A DNA stretch of 64,000 nt from Amia ocellicauda (GCF_036373705.1 NC_089855.1:49556318-49620317); one strand, 5' to 3'. Shown: positions 30,592-43,374, numbered from the stretch's first letter. Program-made: numbers and translations. Notes: generated from the letters alone by a model not told the origin.

Positions 30592-32498
30592 TGAGGATTA
30601 GCTCACGTGGTAGAGTGCTCGCTTAGCATTGTAGCGTTATGTTGGGTGTATTTGGATAAGAGCATTTGGGCTCTGAGCTGAAGCACTGATCTAAAGAAAA
30701 CCTCTCCCCCCGAAAGTTATCAGATTCCCTTAGCTCATCAGCTTGGAACTGGTTTGCATCAAAGTGACAGTTTTGGGGAGGATGGCACCAAGAAGAGGCC
30801 AAATAGTTTGGAATTCTGCTATGAGATGTCTGGAGAAAGGGGCCTGTAGGTGATAAAAACTCTTTGAAGTGGACGAGAGCCGAAATCCCGACATAGAGCT
30901 ACGAAACCAGGCCAACCGGCATTTCCAAAAGATGGCATGGATTGACATCAGTCATAAATCAAGCCCCCCTCCAATAGGACACTGGGGGCTGAAACCGAAA
31001 TCCAATCTCAAAAACTCAAGAACCAATCACCTCTTGATCTGACAGACTATAAGGAACAGCGGACAGTCTTTCTCGCTCTCTCTCACCTGAACCAGTAACT
31101 CGCTGCCACAGCTCAACCTGTAGCTCTGTTGCCAGAACCGGAACCAGAAACCAACTAAGTCTTTGCCGGCAACAGAAGAGTTAAACTGGGAGAAGGAGAT
31201 TGAGCCGTACGAAGAATTCTTTTAAAGGACTTTATTAAATAAAGAACTTTACAGACTGCGCTGCCCGCCTGTGCCCACCTGATCAGTGGAGTTTTACAGC
31301 TGGACAATTGACTAAGTCGACTGTATACGAAAGTGTCAGTCATTTAAATAGCTATTTGAGTCTTAAGAAACTTGACCCTTGGAACAAACACGGCCCTGCT
31401 TTCCTCAAAGACTTTGTCTCCAAATAAGTACGGTGAGAGACCCTGCTTGCCAAGAAGATTTTGTGCACAACCTTGGAGCCTTCAAACCAGTGGAAAATCT
31501 GTTTGGAAATGACTCTACTTTCGCGAAACCCCAACTTCCAGGTGTATCGACTGAGTGGAAGTTCTTGGACAAAGCCGAACCGGACTGCCTTTGTTCCAAA
31601 CCACACGGACCTCGTGCCGTGTGCTGTTATCTGAGCCCGAAGCCAGAGAGGCCTCTCTGCGACGAAGTTCAGATAAGTTTAACAGTTTGGAGTTCATGAT
31701 TCATGACATTTGAGAAATCAATTAGAAATGTTAATCTGTGATTCATAACTCTAGAATGTGTAATATCATTTAGTTTTCTTAAATATAAATGTGTGTTGCA
31801 TTAAACTGTTTTGTTGATCATTTTAGAAATAAAATCTGTCAACGCCGAGAAATATCTTCTCATTCCTGTTTAACTGTTTAGTCTGAAATTGACACAAGTT
31901 AATAGACATTAGATTATTGGTGGCCCTGCCAATCCTTAATCATTGAATAATAATCAGTTAAGGGAAATTGTGGTAACAAGTAATGATAGGATCTTTCTCG
32001 GCACCTAAACGTGAATGAGACTGATATATATGTAACGAGAAGTTACCTGACATAAATACTAACCTGCGTAGTTATTTAATGTCTGACTAATAATACTAAC
32101 GAGAGACTCACCTTCGTCTTACTAACCGGTATTGTAGTCAATGTGTTTATAACCTTTTTTGTTTAACGATTTGTGTTATCATATGTGATCCCATGGTCTT
32201 TGATTTGGTCACGGAAGTGATTTGTCTTCGATTTGTTGATCTAGAGTTGAATTGTAATTAGTTTTTCCCTTTTGTATAATTAGTGTAGTGCTACATTTAG
32301 TCTTTGTTTTGAATACATTTGACAATTTATATCTTTGGAATTGGTGTCTGCGTCCAATTATTACAGAAATTGAGTTCTACAAGATTCCAGGATTCGTGAT
32401 AAGGTGATACTATAAATTCACTTCTTTAATTGAAATGTATAAGTGTACCTTACGCTACAGCATGCGAGAGGCGGCGGGATCGATGCCCGCATTCTCCA
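30592..32498 (+). pseudogene. tRNA-Ala split by LTR (unit 5)
   Basis: Halves at 30592-30629 and 32460-32498. The 3' half has GGCGGCGGG, shared with unit 9. Confidence 0.87.
30630..32459 (+). mobile_element. Solo LTR-like insert (unit 5, 1,830 bp)
   Basis: Same ends and GCAT duplication; non-coding. Confidence 0.75.
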
Positions 32499-33504
32499 AG
32501 GCCTCAGGCGCTCGTGCCCCGGTTTCGGGGGAGAGTCGCTCACTTTTCTTGCCGCAGACACAGGCGCAAGGCATTGCCTGTTTGCCGTAAGGTTATCAGA
32601 CACAACGCGCCGGCGACGGCTGCAGCATTAGCACGCCGGCTGGCCCTTCCGAAGTTCCCCAAAAACGACCGAGATGCCGCTTCGACGTCGTAACCCCAGG
32701 AACGACCGCAAAGGCACTCCAACCCTCAATCTTCCGATCCGAAGTCAGACCGAAGAGACTGTATGATGTTTTAGATTAAAGATAGTATGCAGACCGAGCA
32801 AGTTAGATTTATCGAGCTAGCAAACAGCCATTGAGGCACCTGTTCGGGACGTACCCTGTAGAAATTCCTGTCAACGATAAAAGGATCAAACGGTGGAGAA
32901 AAAGCCCGCAGGATGTTTGTCAAAACTCTGTTTGTGGACTGAATGGCTTTCCCAGATTGGCAGGGACTGTTTTTGGTATTGACTGAGGGACAGTTGTAAA
33001 AGACAACCTCTCACCGGACCTCTGGCATACACCAAAGAAAGCCACCTCACCTCTCCCCCGGATCTCACAAAACACAATCCCCCCCGCCCCCAGGGAAGAC
33101 AGACCGCAATCGGACTCGGGCTTGCACCTTTTGATTGGATGAACGGCCGCAAACATTCTATGTCATTTTCTTTTAAAGCTTCACTCGTGCTTGTAAAAAA
33201 CCGAGGTCTCACTGAAAGAATGCCCTGACGTGGTTGCTTCCAAGCTAGCTGGTTTACAAAGTCCCTTCACGCTTTAAGGGAAATAGGGGAATAATCTATC
33301 TGTAATCTGTCAACACAGGCACCTTCTTCTCCGTTAAGCCACGCGGTCACCACCAGGAAGGTGAACGCACCAGGCCGACCCGGAGTTTTCGCCAATTCGT
33401 CTCCAAGCCTCCCAAGAGGGAACATAAATAGGCCTTATTCGCAGACACAGGCCTTCACGCAGGGAGACCACCGCTTCACCGCCACTGCCCCTGCCAAGGG
33501 CCCC

Positions 33505-33576
33505 AGGTCCCACCGAGACTTGAACTCGGATCGCTGGAATCAGAGTCCAGAGTGCTAACCATTACTCCATGGAACC
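33505..33576 (-). tRNA. tRNA-Gln(CTG) variant (unit 5)
   Basis: Anticodon CTG is kept. One anticodon-loop/stem base differs (TGATTCC for TGAATCC), and a D-arm variant (GGAGTAATGG) is shared with unit 6. Confidence 0.78.
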
Positions 33577-33711
33577 AAGCCCGCTGCCCACCTCTTGCCC
33601 GTGACGAAGGTTTCTGCTCTACGCACACGTCTCGCTCTGTCGCACGGCCAAGTCCAGAGTGAGCCAAGTTGCGCCCAGAGTGCTGCGTGTGGCGGGTCAC
33701 TTCCGGAGCCG

Positions 33712-33783
33712 TCCCTGGTGGTCTAGTGTTCAGGATTCGGCGCTCTCACCGCCGCGGCCCGGGTTCGATTCCCGGTCAGGGAA
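33712..33783 (+). tRNA. tRNA-Glu(CTC) with D-loop variant (unit 5)
   Basis: AGTGTTCAGG replaces AGTGGTCAGG, removing a conserved D-loop G that normally contacts the T loop. The gene may be weak or inactive. The rest matches unit 1. Confidence 0.78.
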
Positions 33784-34106
33784 GGTGGATCTGTTGCTCT
33801 TCCCCTAGGACCTGTATGGTGCGTTTTCTCTCTCTCTATCTGTGATTAAATCCTTACTTATATACATATTTCCATGAACGTTTCTGCAGCTCATGTAAAT
33901 CACATCACACGACGGGCCGTGATCTTTTCGGTCACTTTGAAAGTTTTGCTCATGACAATCCTTTTCTATTGCGGCACGATGGCTGCCACCGAGGATGTAA
34001 AGTCGTCCGCAGTTGGCTGCAAGCTTGCCTGAAGCGCAGGAAAGGACTTACTCGCGACGTGCCACTTAAAGACTGAAGAAGTGGGGGTCGGCCTCACCGA
34101 GAGCCC

Positions 34107-36015
34107 TGAGGATTAGCTCACGTGGTAGAGCGCTTGCTTAGCATTGTAGCGTTATGTTGGGTGTATTTGGATAAGAGCATTTGGACTGTGAGCTGAAGCA
34201 CTGATCTAAAGAAAACCTCTCCCCCCCAAAGTTATCAGATTCCCTTAGCTCATCAGCTTGGAACTGGTTTGCATCAAAGTGACAGTTTTGGGGAGGATGG
34301 CACCAAGAAGAGGCCAAATAGTTTGGAATTCTGCTATGAGATGTCTGGAGAAAGGGGCCTGTAGGTGATAAAAACTCTTTGAAGTGGACGAGAGCCGAAA
34401 TCCCGACATAGAGCTACGAACCCAGGCCAACCGGCATTTCCAAAAGATGGCATGGATTGACATCAGTCATAAATCAAGCCCCCATCCAATAGGACACTGG
34501 GGGCTGAAACCGAAATCCAATCTCAAAAACTCAAGAACCAATCACCTCTTGATCTGACAGACTGTAAGGAAGAGCGGACAGTCTTTCTCGCTCTCTCTCA
34601 CCTGAACCAGTAACTCGCTGCCACAGCTCAACCTGTAGCTCTGTTGCCAGAACCGGAACCAGAAACCAACTAAGTCTTTGCCGGCAACAGAAGAGTTAAA
34701 CTGGGAGAAGGAGATTGAGCCGTACGAAGAATTCTTTTAAAGGACTTTATTAAATAAAGAACTTTACAAACTGCGCTGCCCGCCTGTGCCCACCTGATCA
34801 GTGGAGTTTTACAGCTGGACAATTGACTAAGTCGACTGTATACGAAAGTGTCAGTCATTTAAATAGCTATTTGAGTCTTAAGAAACTTGACCCTTGGAAC
34901 AAACACGGCCCTGCTTTCCTCAAAGACTTTGTCTTCAAATAAGTACGGTGAGAGACCCTGCTTGCCAAGAAGATTTTGTGCACAACCTTGGAGCCTTCAA
35001 ACCAGTGGAAAATCTGTTTGGAAACGACTCTACTTTCGCGAAACCCCAACTTCCAGGTGTATCGACTGAGTGGAAGTTCTTGGACAAAGCCGAACTGGAC
35101 TGCCTTTGTTCCAAACCACACGGACCTCGTGCCGTGTGCTGTTATCTGAGCCCGAAGCCAGAGAGGCCTCTCTGCGACGAAGTTCAGATAAGTTTAACAG
35201 TTTGGAGTTCATGATTCATGACATTTGAGAAATCAATTAGAAATGTTAATCTGTGATTCATAACTCTAGAATGTGTAATATCATTTAGTTTTCTTAAATA
35301 TAAATGTGTGTTGCATTAAACTGTTTTGTTGATCATTTTAGAAATAAAATCTGTCAACGCCGAGAAATATCGTCTCATTCCTGTTTAACTGTTTAGTCTG
35401 AAATTGACACAAGTTAATTGACATTAGATTATTGGTGGCCCTGCCTATCCTTAATCATTGAATAATAATCAGTTAAGGGAAATTGTGGTAACAAGTAATG
35501 ATAGGATCTTTCTCGGCACCTAAACGTGAATGAGACTGATATATATATATAACGAGAAGTTACCTGACATAAATACTAACCTGCGTAGTTATTTAATGTC
35601 TGACTAATAATACTAACGAGAGACTCACCTTCGTCTTACTAACCGGTATTGTAGTCAATGTGTTTATAACCTTTTTTGTTTAACGATTTGTGTTATCATA
35701 TGTGATCCCATGGTCTTTGATTTGGTCACGGAAGTGATTTGTCTTCGATTTGTTGATCTAGAGTTGAATTGTAATTAGTTTTTCCCTTTTGTATAATTAG
35801 TGTAGTGCTACATTTAGTCTTTGTTTTGAATACATTTGACAATTTATATCTTTGGAATTGGTGTCTGCGTCCAATTATTACAGAAATTGAGTTCTACAAG
35901 ATTCCAGGATTCGTGATAAGGTGATACTTTAAATTCACTTCTTTAATTGAAATGTATAAGTGTACCTTACGCTACAGCATGCGAGAGGCAGCGGGATCGA
36001 TGCCCGCATTCTCCA
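34107..36015 (+). pseudogene. tRNA-Ala split by LTR (unit 6)
   Basis: Halves at 34107-34144 and 35977-36015; GCTTGCTTAGCAT in the anticodon stem, shared with unit 7. Confidence 0.87.
34145..35976 (+). mobile_element. Solo LTR-like insert (unit 6, 1,832 bp)
   Basis: Same ends; longer TA microsatellite than units 1, 3, 4 and 5. Confidence 0.75.
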
Positions 36016-37020
36016 AGGCCTCAGGCGCTCGTGCCCCGGTTTCGGGGGAGAGTCGCTCACTTTTCTTGCCGCAGACACAGGCGCAAGGCATTGCCTGTTT
36101 GCCGTAAGGTTATCAGACACAACGCACCGGCGACGGCTGCAGCATTAGCACGCCGGCTGGCCCTTCCGAAGTTCCCCAAAAACGACCGAGATGCCGCTTC
36201 GACGTCGTAACCCCAGGAACGACCGCAAAGGCACTCCAACCCTCAATCTTCCGATCCGAAGTCAGACCGAAGAGACTGTATGATGTTTTAGATTAAAGAT
36301 AGTATGCAGACCGAGCAAGTTAGATTTATCGAGCTAGCAAACAGCCATTGAGGCACCTGTTCGGGACGTACCCTGTAGAAATTCCTGTCAACGATAAAAG
36401 GATCAAACGGTGGAGAAAAAGCCCGCAGGATGTTTGTCAAAACTCTGTTTGTGGACTGAATGGCTTTCCCAGATTGGCAGGGACTGTTTTTGGTATTGAC
36501 TGAGGGACAGTTGTAAAAGACAACCTCTCACCGGACCTCTGGCATACACCAAAGAAAGCCACCTCACCTCTCCCCCGGATCTCACAAAACACAATCCCCC
36601 CCGCCCCCAGGGAAGACAGACCGCAATCGGACTCGGGCTTGATTGGATGAACGGCCGCAAACATTCCATGTCATTTTCTTTTAAAGCTTCACTCGTGCTT
36701 GTAAAAAACCCAGGTCTCACTGAAAGAATGCCCTGACGTGGTTGCTTCCAAGCTAGCTGGTTTACAAAGTTCCTTTTCGCTTTAATGATGATTTCCAAGA
36801 AGGGAAATAATCTATCTGTAATCTGTCAACACAGGCACCTTCTTCTCCGTTAAGCCACGCGGTCACCACCAGGAAGGTGAACGCACCAGGCCGACCCGGA
36901 GTTTTCGCCAATTCGTCTCCAAGCCTCCCAAGAGGGAACATAAATAGGCCTTATTCGCAGACACAGGCCCTCACGCAGGGAGACCACCGCTTCACCGCCG
37001 CTGCCCCTGCCAAGGGCCCC

Positions 37021-37092
37021 AGGTCCCACCGAGACTTGAACTCGGATCGCTGGATTCAGAGTCCAGAGTGCTAACCATTACTCCATGGAACC
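37021..37092 (-). tRNA. tRNA-Gln(CTG) (unit 6)
   Basis: Intact arms and anticodon CTG; D-arm variant GGAGTAATGG shared with unit 5. Confidence 0.85.
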
Positions 37093-37227
37093 AAGCCCGC
37101 TGCCCACCTCTTGCCCGTGACGAAGGTTTCTGCTCTACGCACACGTCTCGCTCTGTCGCACGGCCAAGTCCAGAGTGAGCCAAGTTGCGCCCAGAGTGCT
37201 GCGTGTGGCGGGTCACTTCCGGAGCCG

Positions 37228-37299
37228 TCCCTGGTGGTCTAGTGTTCAGGATTCGGCGCTCTCACCGCCGCGGCCCGGGTTCGATTCCCGGTCAGGAAA
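37228..37299 (+). pseudogene. tRNA-Glu(CTC), weakened (unit 6)
   Basis: Carries the unit 5 D-loop change and also GTCAGGAAA in place of GTCAGGGAA, which breaks a pair in the acceptor stem. Probably inactive. Confidence 0.68.
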
Positions 37300-37622
37300 G
37301 GTGGATCTGTTGCTCTTCCCCTAGGACCTGTATGGTGCGTTTTCTCTCTCTCTATCTGTGATTAAATCCTTACTTATATACATATTTCCATGAACGTTTC
37401 TGCAGCTCATGTAAATCACATCACACGACGGGCCGTGATCTTTTCGGTCACTTTGAAAGTTTTGCTCATGACAATCCTTTTCTATTGCGGCACGATGGCT
37501 GCCACCGAGGATGTAAAGTCGTCCGCAGTTGGCTGCAAGCTTGCCTGAAGCGCAGGAAAGGACTTACTCGCGACGTGCCACTTAAAGACTGAAGAAGTGG
37601 GGGTCGGCCTCACCGAGAGCCC

Positions 37623-39531
37623 TGAGGATTAGCTCACGTGGTAGAGCGCTTGCTTAGCATTGTAGCGTTATGTTGGGTGTATTTGGATAAGAGCATTTGG
37701 ACTCTGAGCTGAAGCACTGATCTAAAGAAAACCTCTCCCCCCCAAAGTTATCAGATTCCCTTAGCTCATCATCTTGGAAGTGGTTTGCATCAAAGTGACA
37801 GTTTTGGGGAGGATGGCACCAAGAAGAGGCCAAATAGTTTGGAATTCTGCTATGAGATGTCTGGAGAAAGGGGCCTGTAGGTGATAAAAACTCTTTGAAG
37901 TGGACGAGAGCCGAAATCCCGACATAGAGCTACGAACCCAGGCCAACCGGCATTTCCAAAAGATGGCATGGATTGACATCAGTCATAAATCAAGCCCCCA
38001 TCCAATAGGACACTGGGGGCTGAAACCGAAATCCAATCTCAAAAACTCAAGAACCAATCACCTCTTGATCTGACAGACTATAAGGAAGAGCGGACAGTCT
38101 TTCTCGCTCTCTCTCACCTGAACCAGTAACTCGCTGCCACAGCTCAACCTGTAGCTCTGTTGCCAGAACCGGAACCAGAAACCAACTAAGTCTTTGCCGG
38201 CAACAGAAGAGTTAAACTGGGAGAAGGAGATTGAGCCGTACGAAGAATTCTTTTAAAGGACTTTATTAAATAAAGAACTTTACAAACTGCGCTGCCCGCC
38301 TGTGCCCACCTGATCAGTGGAGTTTTACAGCTGGACAATTGACTAAGTCGACTGTATACGAAAGTGTCAGTCATTTAAATAGCTATTTGAGTCTTAAGAA
38401 ACTTGACCCTTGGAACAAACACGGCCCTGCTTTCCTCAAATACTTTGTATTCAAATAAGTACGGTGAGAGACCCTGCTTGCCAAGAAGATTTTGTGCACA
38501 ACCTTGGAGCCTTCAAACCAGTGGAAAATCTGTTTGGAAACGACTCTACTTTCGCGAAACCCCAACTTCCAGGTGTATCGACTGAGTGGAAGTTCTTGGA
38601 CAAAGCCGAACCGGACTGCCTTTGTTCCAAACCACACGGACCTCGTGCCGTGTGCTGTTATCTGAGCCCGAAGCCAGAGAGGCCTCTCTGCGACGAAGTT
38701 CAGATAAGTTTAACAGTTTGGAGTTCATGATTCATGACATTTGAGAAATCAATTAGAAATGTTAATCTGTGATTCATAACTCTAGAATGTGTAATATCAT
38801 TTAGTTTTCTTAAATATAAATGTGTGTTGCATTAAACTGTTTTGTTGATAATTTTAGGAATAAAATCTGTCAACGCCGAGAAATATCTTCTCATTCCTGT
38901 TTAACTGTTTAGTCTGAAATTGACACAAGTTAATAGACATTAGATTATTGGTGGCCGTGCCTATCCTTAATCATTGAATAATAATCATTTAAGGGAAATT
39001 GTGGTAACAAGTAATGATAGGATCTTTCTCGGCACCTAAACGTGAATGAGACTGATATATATATATAACGAGAAGTTACCTGACATAAATACTAACCTGC
39101 GTAGTTATTTAATGTCTGACTAATAATACTAACGAGGGACTCACCTTCGTCTTACTAACCGGTATTGTAGTCAATGTGTTTATAACCTTTTTTGTTTAAC
39201 GATTTGTGTTATCATATGTGATCCCATGGTCTTTGATTTGGTCACGGAAGTGATTTGTCTTCGATTTGTTGATCTAGAGTTGAATTGTAATTCGTTTTTC
39301 CCTTTTGTATAATTAGTGTAGTGCTACATTTAGTCTTTGTTTTGAATACATTTGACAATTTATATCTTTGGAATTGGTGTCTGCGTCCAATTATTACAGA
39401 AATTGAGTTCTACAAGATTCCAGGATTCGTGATAAGGTGATACTATAAATTCACTTCTTTAATTGAAATGTATAAGTGTACCTTACGCTACAGCATGCGA
39501 GAGGCAGCGGGATCGATGCCCGCATTCTCCA
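37623..39531 (+). pseudogene. tRNA-Ala split by LTR (unit 7)
   Basis: Halves at 37623-37660 and 39493-39531. Confidence 0.87.
37661..39492 (+). mobile_element. Solo LTR-like insert (unit 7, 1,832 bp)
   Basis: Same ends and duplication; non-coding. Confidence 0.75.
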
Positions 39532-40545
39532 AGGCCTCAGGCGCTCGTGCCCCGGTTTCGGGGGAGAGTCGCTCACTTTTCTTGCCGCAGACACAGGCGC
39601 AAGGCATTGCCTGTTTGCCGTAAGGTTATCAGACACAACGCGCCGGCGACGGCTGCAGCATTAGCACGCCGGCTGGCCCTTCCGAAGTTCCCCAAAAACG
39701 ACCGAGATGCCGCTTCGACGTCGTAACCCCAGGAACGACCGCAAAGGCACTCCAACCCTCAATCTTCCGATCCGAAGTCAGACCGAAGAGACTGTATGAT
39801 GTTTTAGATTAAAGATAGTATGCAGACCGAGCAAGTTAGATTTATCGAGCTAGCAAACAGCCATTGAGGCACCTGTTCGGGACGTACCCTGTAGAAATTC
39901 CTGTCAACGATAAAAGGATCAAACAGTGGAGAAAAAGCCCGCAGGATGTTTGTCAAAACTCTGTTTGTGGACTGAATGGCTTTCCCAGATTGGCAGGGAC
40001 TGTTTTTGGTATTGACTGAGGGACAGTTGTAAAAGACAACCTCTCACCGGACCTCTGGCATACACCAAAGAAAGCCACCTCACCTCTCCCCCGGATCTCA
40101 CAAAACACAATCCCCCCCGCCCCCAGGGAAGACAGACCGCAATCGGACTCGGGCTTGCACCTTTTGATTGGATGAACGGCCGCAAACATTCTATGTCATT
40201 TTCTTTTAAAGCTTCACTCGTGCTTGTAAAAAACCGAGGTCTCACTGAAAGAATGCCCTGACGTGGTTGCTTCCAAGCTAGCTGGTTTACAAAGTTCCTT
40301 TTCGCTTTAACGATGATTTCCAAGAAGGGAAATAATCTATCTGTAATCTGTCAACACAGGCACCTTCTTCTCCGTTAAGCCACGCGGTCACCACCAGGAA
40401 GATGAACGCACCAGGCCGACCCGGAGTTTTCGCCAATTCGTCTCCAAGCCTCCCAAGAGGGAACATAAACAGGCCTTATTCGCAGACACAGGCCCTCACG
40501 CAGGGAGACCACCGCTTCACCGCCGCTGCCCCTGCCAAGGGCCCC

Positions 40546-40617
40546 AGGTCCCACCGAGACTTGAACTCGGATCGCTGGATTCAGAGTCCAGAGTGCTAAC
40601 CATTACACCATGGAACC
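40546..40617 (-). tRNA. tRNA-Gln(CTG) (unit 7)
   Basis: Same sequence as the unit 3 copy, fully paired. Confidence 0.92.
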
Positions 40618-40752
40618 AAGCCGGCTGCCCACCTCTTGCCCGTGACGAAGGTTTCTGCTCTACGCACACGTCTCGCTCTGTCGCACGGCCAAGTCCAGAG
40701 TGAGCCAAGTTGCGCCCAGAGTGCTGCGTGTGGCGGGTCACTTCCGGAGCCG

Positions 40753-40824
40753 TCCCTGGTGGTCTAGTGGTCAGGATTCGGCGCTCTCACCGCCGCGGCC
40801 CGGGTTCGATTCCCGGTCAGGGAA
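40753..40824 (+). tRNA. tRNA-Glu(CTC) next to Polinton copy C
   Basis: Same 72 nt as unit 1. The Polinton target hexamer starts 27 bp downstream, as for unit 3. Confidence 0.95.
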
Positions 40825-40857
40825 GGTGGATCTGTTGCTCTTCCCCTAGGACCTGTG

Positions 40858-41038
40858 AGTAGATAGTAGGGTTTTTTGGGCGCGGCCTATTTTGTTATGA
40901 CGTATGCCCTAAGCTTATTAATATTCCTACGTCATAATTGGGGGGCGTGCTTTTAGAGTTATTTCCTTAATTATTCCTACGTCATATCCGTCAGAAAGTG
41001 TACACCCCTAAAACCCTGAACAACAAGGCCACCCATAA
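40858..41038 (+). repeat. Left terminal inverted repeat, copy C
   Basis: 181 bp; one base differs from its partner at 57127-57307. The three TGACGTA motifs are kept. Confidence 0.97.
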
Positions 41039-41161
41039 AGACCCCCCCCCCCCCCCCCTGAAGGCAACGCCCCGAAACTCTCCTCTCTATTTAAGACCCC
41101 GCGTTGCTTTTAGGCAATACCTCTTTAATTCTCAGCATCTGAAACATCCCGCTTCTTCAAC
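41039..41161 (+). promoter_or_regulatory. Promoter of the first rightward gene (copy C)
   Basis: C-run near 41042-41058, shorter than in copy B, and TATTTAAG at 41088-41095. Confidence 0.6.
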
Positions 41162-41872
41162 ATGTCCAGCGACATCAACATGAAGCCCCGCAAGAAACAA
41201 TCCCGGGCAAGGGTTCCTGTACTCACCAATTTGAAGATTGAACGCTCCTGGGTGTTGTTCTGGGGGGGTCGACGGGGTTACCGCTTTAAAAGGGATCCCA
41301 GCTATGTTGGAGTGGAGCTTTTTGCTTTGGGAGAGAAGGAGGGTACGTTGGAACCTTTTGAGACGGTGATTGAATACTCTTTTGAGGACTGGTTGAAGGT
41401 GATGGCATGGAGAGACCTGGGGCTTGTGGATAAGACTCTAGAAGGCTTGCAAGAGGGTCCAAGAGAAGGCGAAACGGAGTCTCCGACTCAGAGTTTTGAA
41501 AGGTGTGAATGGGAAAGCTTGCAGAACTACGGTACAGTGGTGAAGAGTCTATCTCTAACTACTGATCGTAAGGTTTTGTTTAGCAGTACCCTGATTACAA
41601 ACCCTATTGAAGGGGTTGTGGAGGATCCAGAAAAACAGGTTACTGAAATTATGTTTGACGCCGTGGACTGGCCGTTCTTGAAAGAGGTCATAAACTGTAT
41701 AAATGATGGTTTTGACATCTTGACCAAATGTTCACAACTGGATTCTGTTAGAAGGAGAATATGCTGGATTATGGATTATATATCCCCCTTGAATGACGAC
41801 GACGATGATAAAACAGACGACCTGTGGGGGGTTGGAGGGGGGTCTGACGGCTCAGGGTCTACTCTCTTCTAA
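41162..41872 (+). CDS. Accessory protein 1 of unknown function (copy C)
   Basis: 236 residues, identical in protein to the copy B gene although the DNA has silent differences near the start. Confidence 0.7.
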   Translation: MSSDINMKPRKKQSRARVPVLTNLKIERSWVLFWGGRRGYRFKRDPSYVGVELFALGEKEGTLEPFETVIEYSFEDWLKVMAWRDLGLVDKTLEGLQEGPREGETESPTQSFERCEWESLQNYGTVVKSLSLTTDRKVLFSSTLITNPIEGVVEDPEKQVTEIMFDAVDWPFLKEVINCINDGFDILTKCSQLDSVRRRICWIMDYISPLNDDDDDKTDDLWGVGGGSDGSGSTLF

Positions 41873-41887
41873 GAGGGCGGTGTGTCG

Positions 41888-41914
41888 TGACGTAGTGAAG
41901 AGATAGGATAAAAG
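41888..41914 (+). promoter_or_regulatory. TGACGTA motif plus TATA box (copy C)
   Basis: TGACGTA at 41888-41894 and GATAAAAG at 41907-41914, with the same spacing as in copy B. Confidence 0.6.
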
Positions 41915-41950
41915 GCGCAACAATTCATTCATGGTTTAAAATTAAAGAGA

Positions 41951-42799
41951 ATGTCTTACCCGAAAGCTGCGGACGTCGACAGGCTCTACAGGCCTCTTCA
42001 AACCCGGGATCACCCCTGGTTCTATTCCCCAGATTTTGTATACACTCCGTAACCCTCTGACTGCGGTTACCCTCCAAGACCTCAGACCCCGGTCCCTCAG
42101 GACGAAACAACATGCGGAGCGATGGATGTCCAAATGAGTCTCGGGGATCCCCAGCCTCTGGAGCTCATGGAGGGCCTCGATTTTGCCGAACTGTCTACCG
42201 TCTGTGCGTCTCAGGAGGGGGTCAGTCCAATGGATGTAGAAACACCTCACAAACCACCAGGCAACCCAATGAGCATCGGACGGTCTCGGGGGCGTGATGA
42301 AGACGCAGGATTTATGCCCGGGGTAGGTGTCCAAGTAAGCAGAGTGGTTAAAAGCACCCTGGTGTATATTCTGAGTGCTCTCATCGACCGAGCTCTGAAA
42401 GAAGTCTGTCGGGGGTGTGAAGTGAATCACCCCAGTCAGTTGAGATACAGTTGTTTGTTTGAACCAGACCGTTACTATTTCCTGTTCTATTTCAACGTGT
42501 TTTACAGAAGACTGAACAAACCGTGGCTGAAACCGGCACTAATCAAGGCTCTGTCTTACTCCCACATACATGTCACTGCTGGACAAGTCCAGAAAATCAT
42601 AGATGAGATTTTGCTGGAGCTGAAAAAGGAGCCGTTTATAATAGAGAAACTTGGGCAGCTGCTCAATGACCTGGATGAGCCAAGTAGAAAAACCGCTGGC
42701 AAGCTAAAAGCTTATTTCTTCCGTAAAGAAGTTAAAGCTGGGGGCAGCGACGAAGAATTCGACATCTACGCCACTGATTCAGACTCTGACCTGAACTAA
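41951..42799 (+). CDS. Accessory region 2 with a Cys/His cluster (copy C)
   Basis: Here the Cys/His frame is open from an ATG at 42122 to 42799 (225 residues), beginning MDVQMSLGDPQPLELMEG, an acidic, Leu-rich N terminus. The Pro-rich frame starts at 41951. About one break is suspected in the region. Confidence 0.55.
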
Positions 42800-42811
42800 G
42801 GGACTTTGAAC

Positions 42812-43318
42812 ATGGGGAATGTTCTGGACTGCTGCTGCAACTGGTTCTGTCATCAACACTCTGCAGCTAACCTGAGAGCGCTATTACACCATGTGCTTGA
42901 CAGAAAAGTAGCCAACGCGAGCCTTTTCTCTACAGATTTAACCATCGATGAGGATCAACTTTCAAACCTGGAAAAGTTAATGGTTGCTGTAACAAAGACC
43001 GGGGGGTACGAACACTGGGATGAAGCGCTCAAGGGGGCCAAGAATGATATTAGGCCATTTCATCAACATCTGTATGACCTTTTACTGAGCATGTTTAATA
43101 CCCCTCTGTTTACTTTTAAAATAGGTCATATTGTTGTTTTATTTACATATGTAACTGAGGTGTGTGCCTACAAGATAAAGAAACAGGTATTTGTTGATAT
43201 AGATCAAGTAACCAATCATCTGATTTCTTTTTGTCTGGACCGTAGAAAAAATTGTTGTGTATGTTATACTTTTCTCAAATGTCTAAAAAGGGGTATCTGC
43301 TCTCCTGAAGTTGAATAA
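42812..43318 (+). CDS. Accessory protein 3, possible Bcl-2-like (copy C)
   Basis: Same 168-residue protein as in copy B, from ATG 42812, with the MGNVLDCCC membrane-anchor start. Confidence 0.5.
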   Translation: MGNVLDCCCNWFCHQHSAANLRALLHHVLDRKVANASLFSTDLTIDEDQLSNLEKLMVAVTKTGGYEHWDEALKGAKNDIRPFHQHLYDLLLSMFNTPLFTFKIGHIVVLFTYVTEVCAYKIKKQVFVDIDQVTNHLISFCLDRRKNCCVCYTFLKCLKRGICSPEVE

Positions 43319-43334
43319 AAAACCTTGTATAAAA
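43314..43334 (+). promoter_or_regulatory. Poly(A) signal and TATA box before integrase (copy C)
   Basis: AATAAA beginning at about 43314 and TATAAAA at 43328-43334, 40 bp before ATG 43375. Confidence 0.6.
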
Positions 43335-43374
43335 ACTTTGCGCATAGTGTGGGTCTGTGTGTTTATTTGGCAGA

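Larger units (their letters stand above)
30296..33810 (+). repeat. tRNA array unit 5 (3,515 bp)
   Basis: Same order of parts. The leader (30296-30591) and spacer (32499-33504) hold nothing recognised. Its tRNA copies share variants with unit 6. Confidence 0.93.
33811..37326 (+). repeat. tRNA array unit 6 (3,516 bp)
   Basis: Starts CCTGTATGG instead of CCTGTGTGG, as unit 7 does. The leader (33811-34106) and spacer (36016-37020) hold nothing recognised. Confidence 0.93.
37327..40851 (+). repeat. tRNA array unit 7 (3,525 bp)
   Basis: Ends at the CCTGTG (40852-40857) used by Polinton copy C. The leader (37327-37622) and spacer (39532-40545) hold nothing recognised. Shares CATCATCTTGGAAGTGG in its LTR with unit 9. 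Confidence 0.93.
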
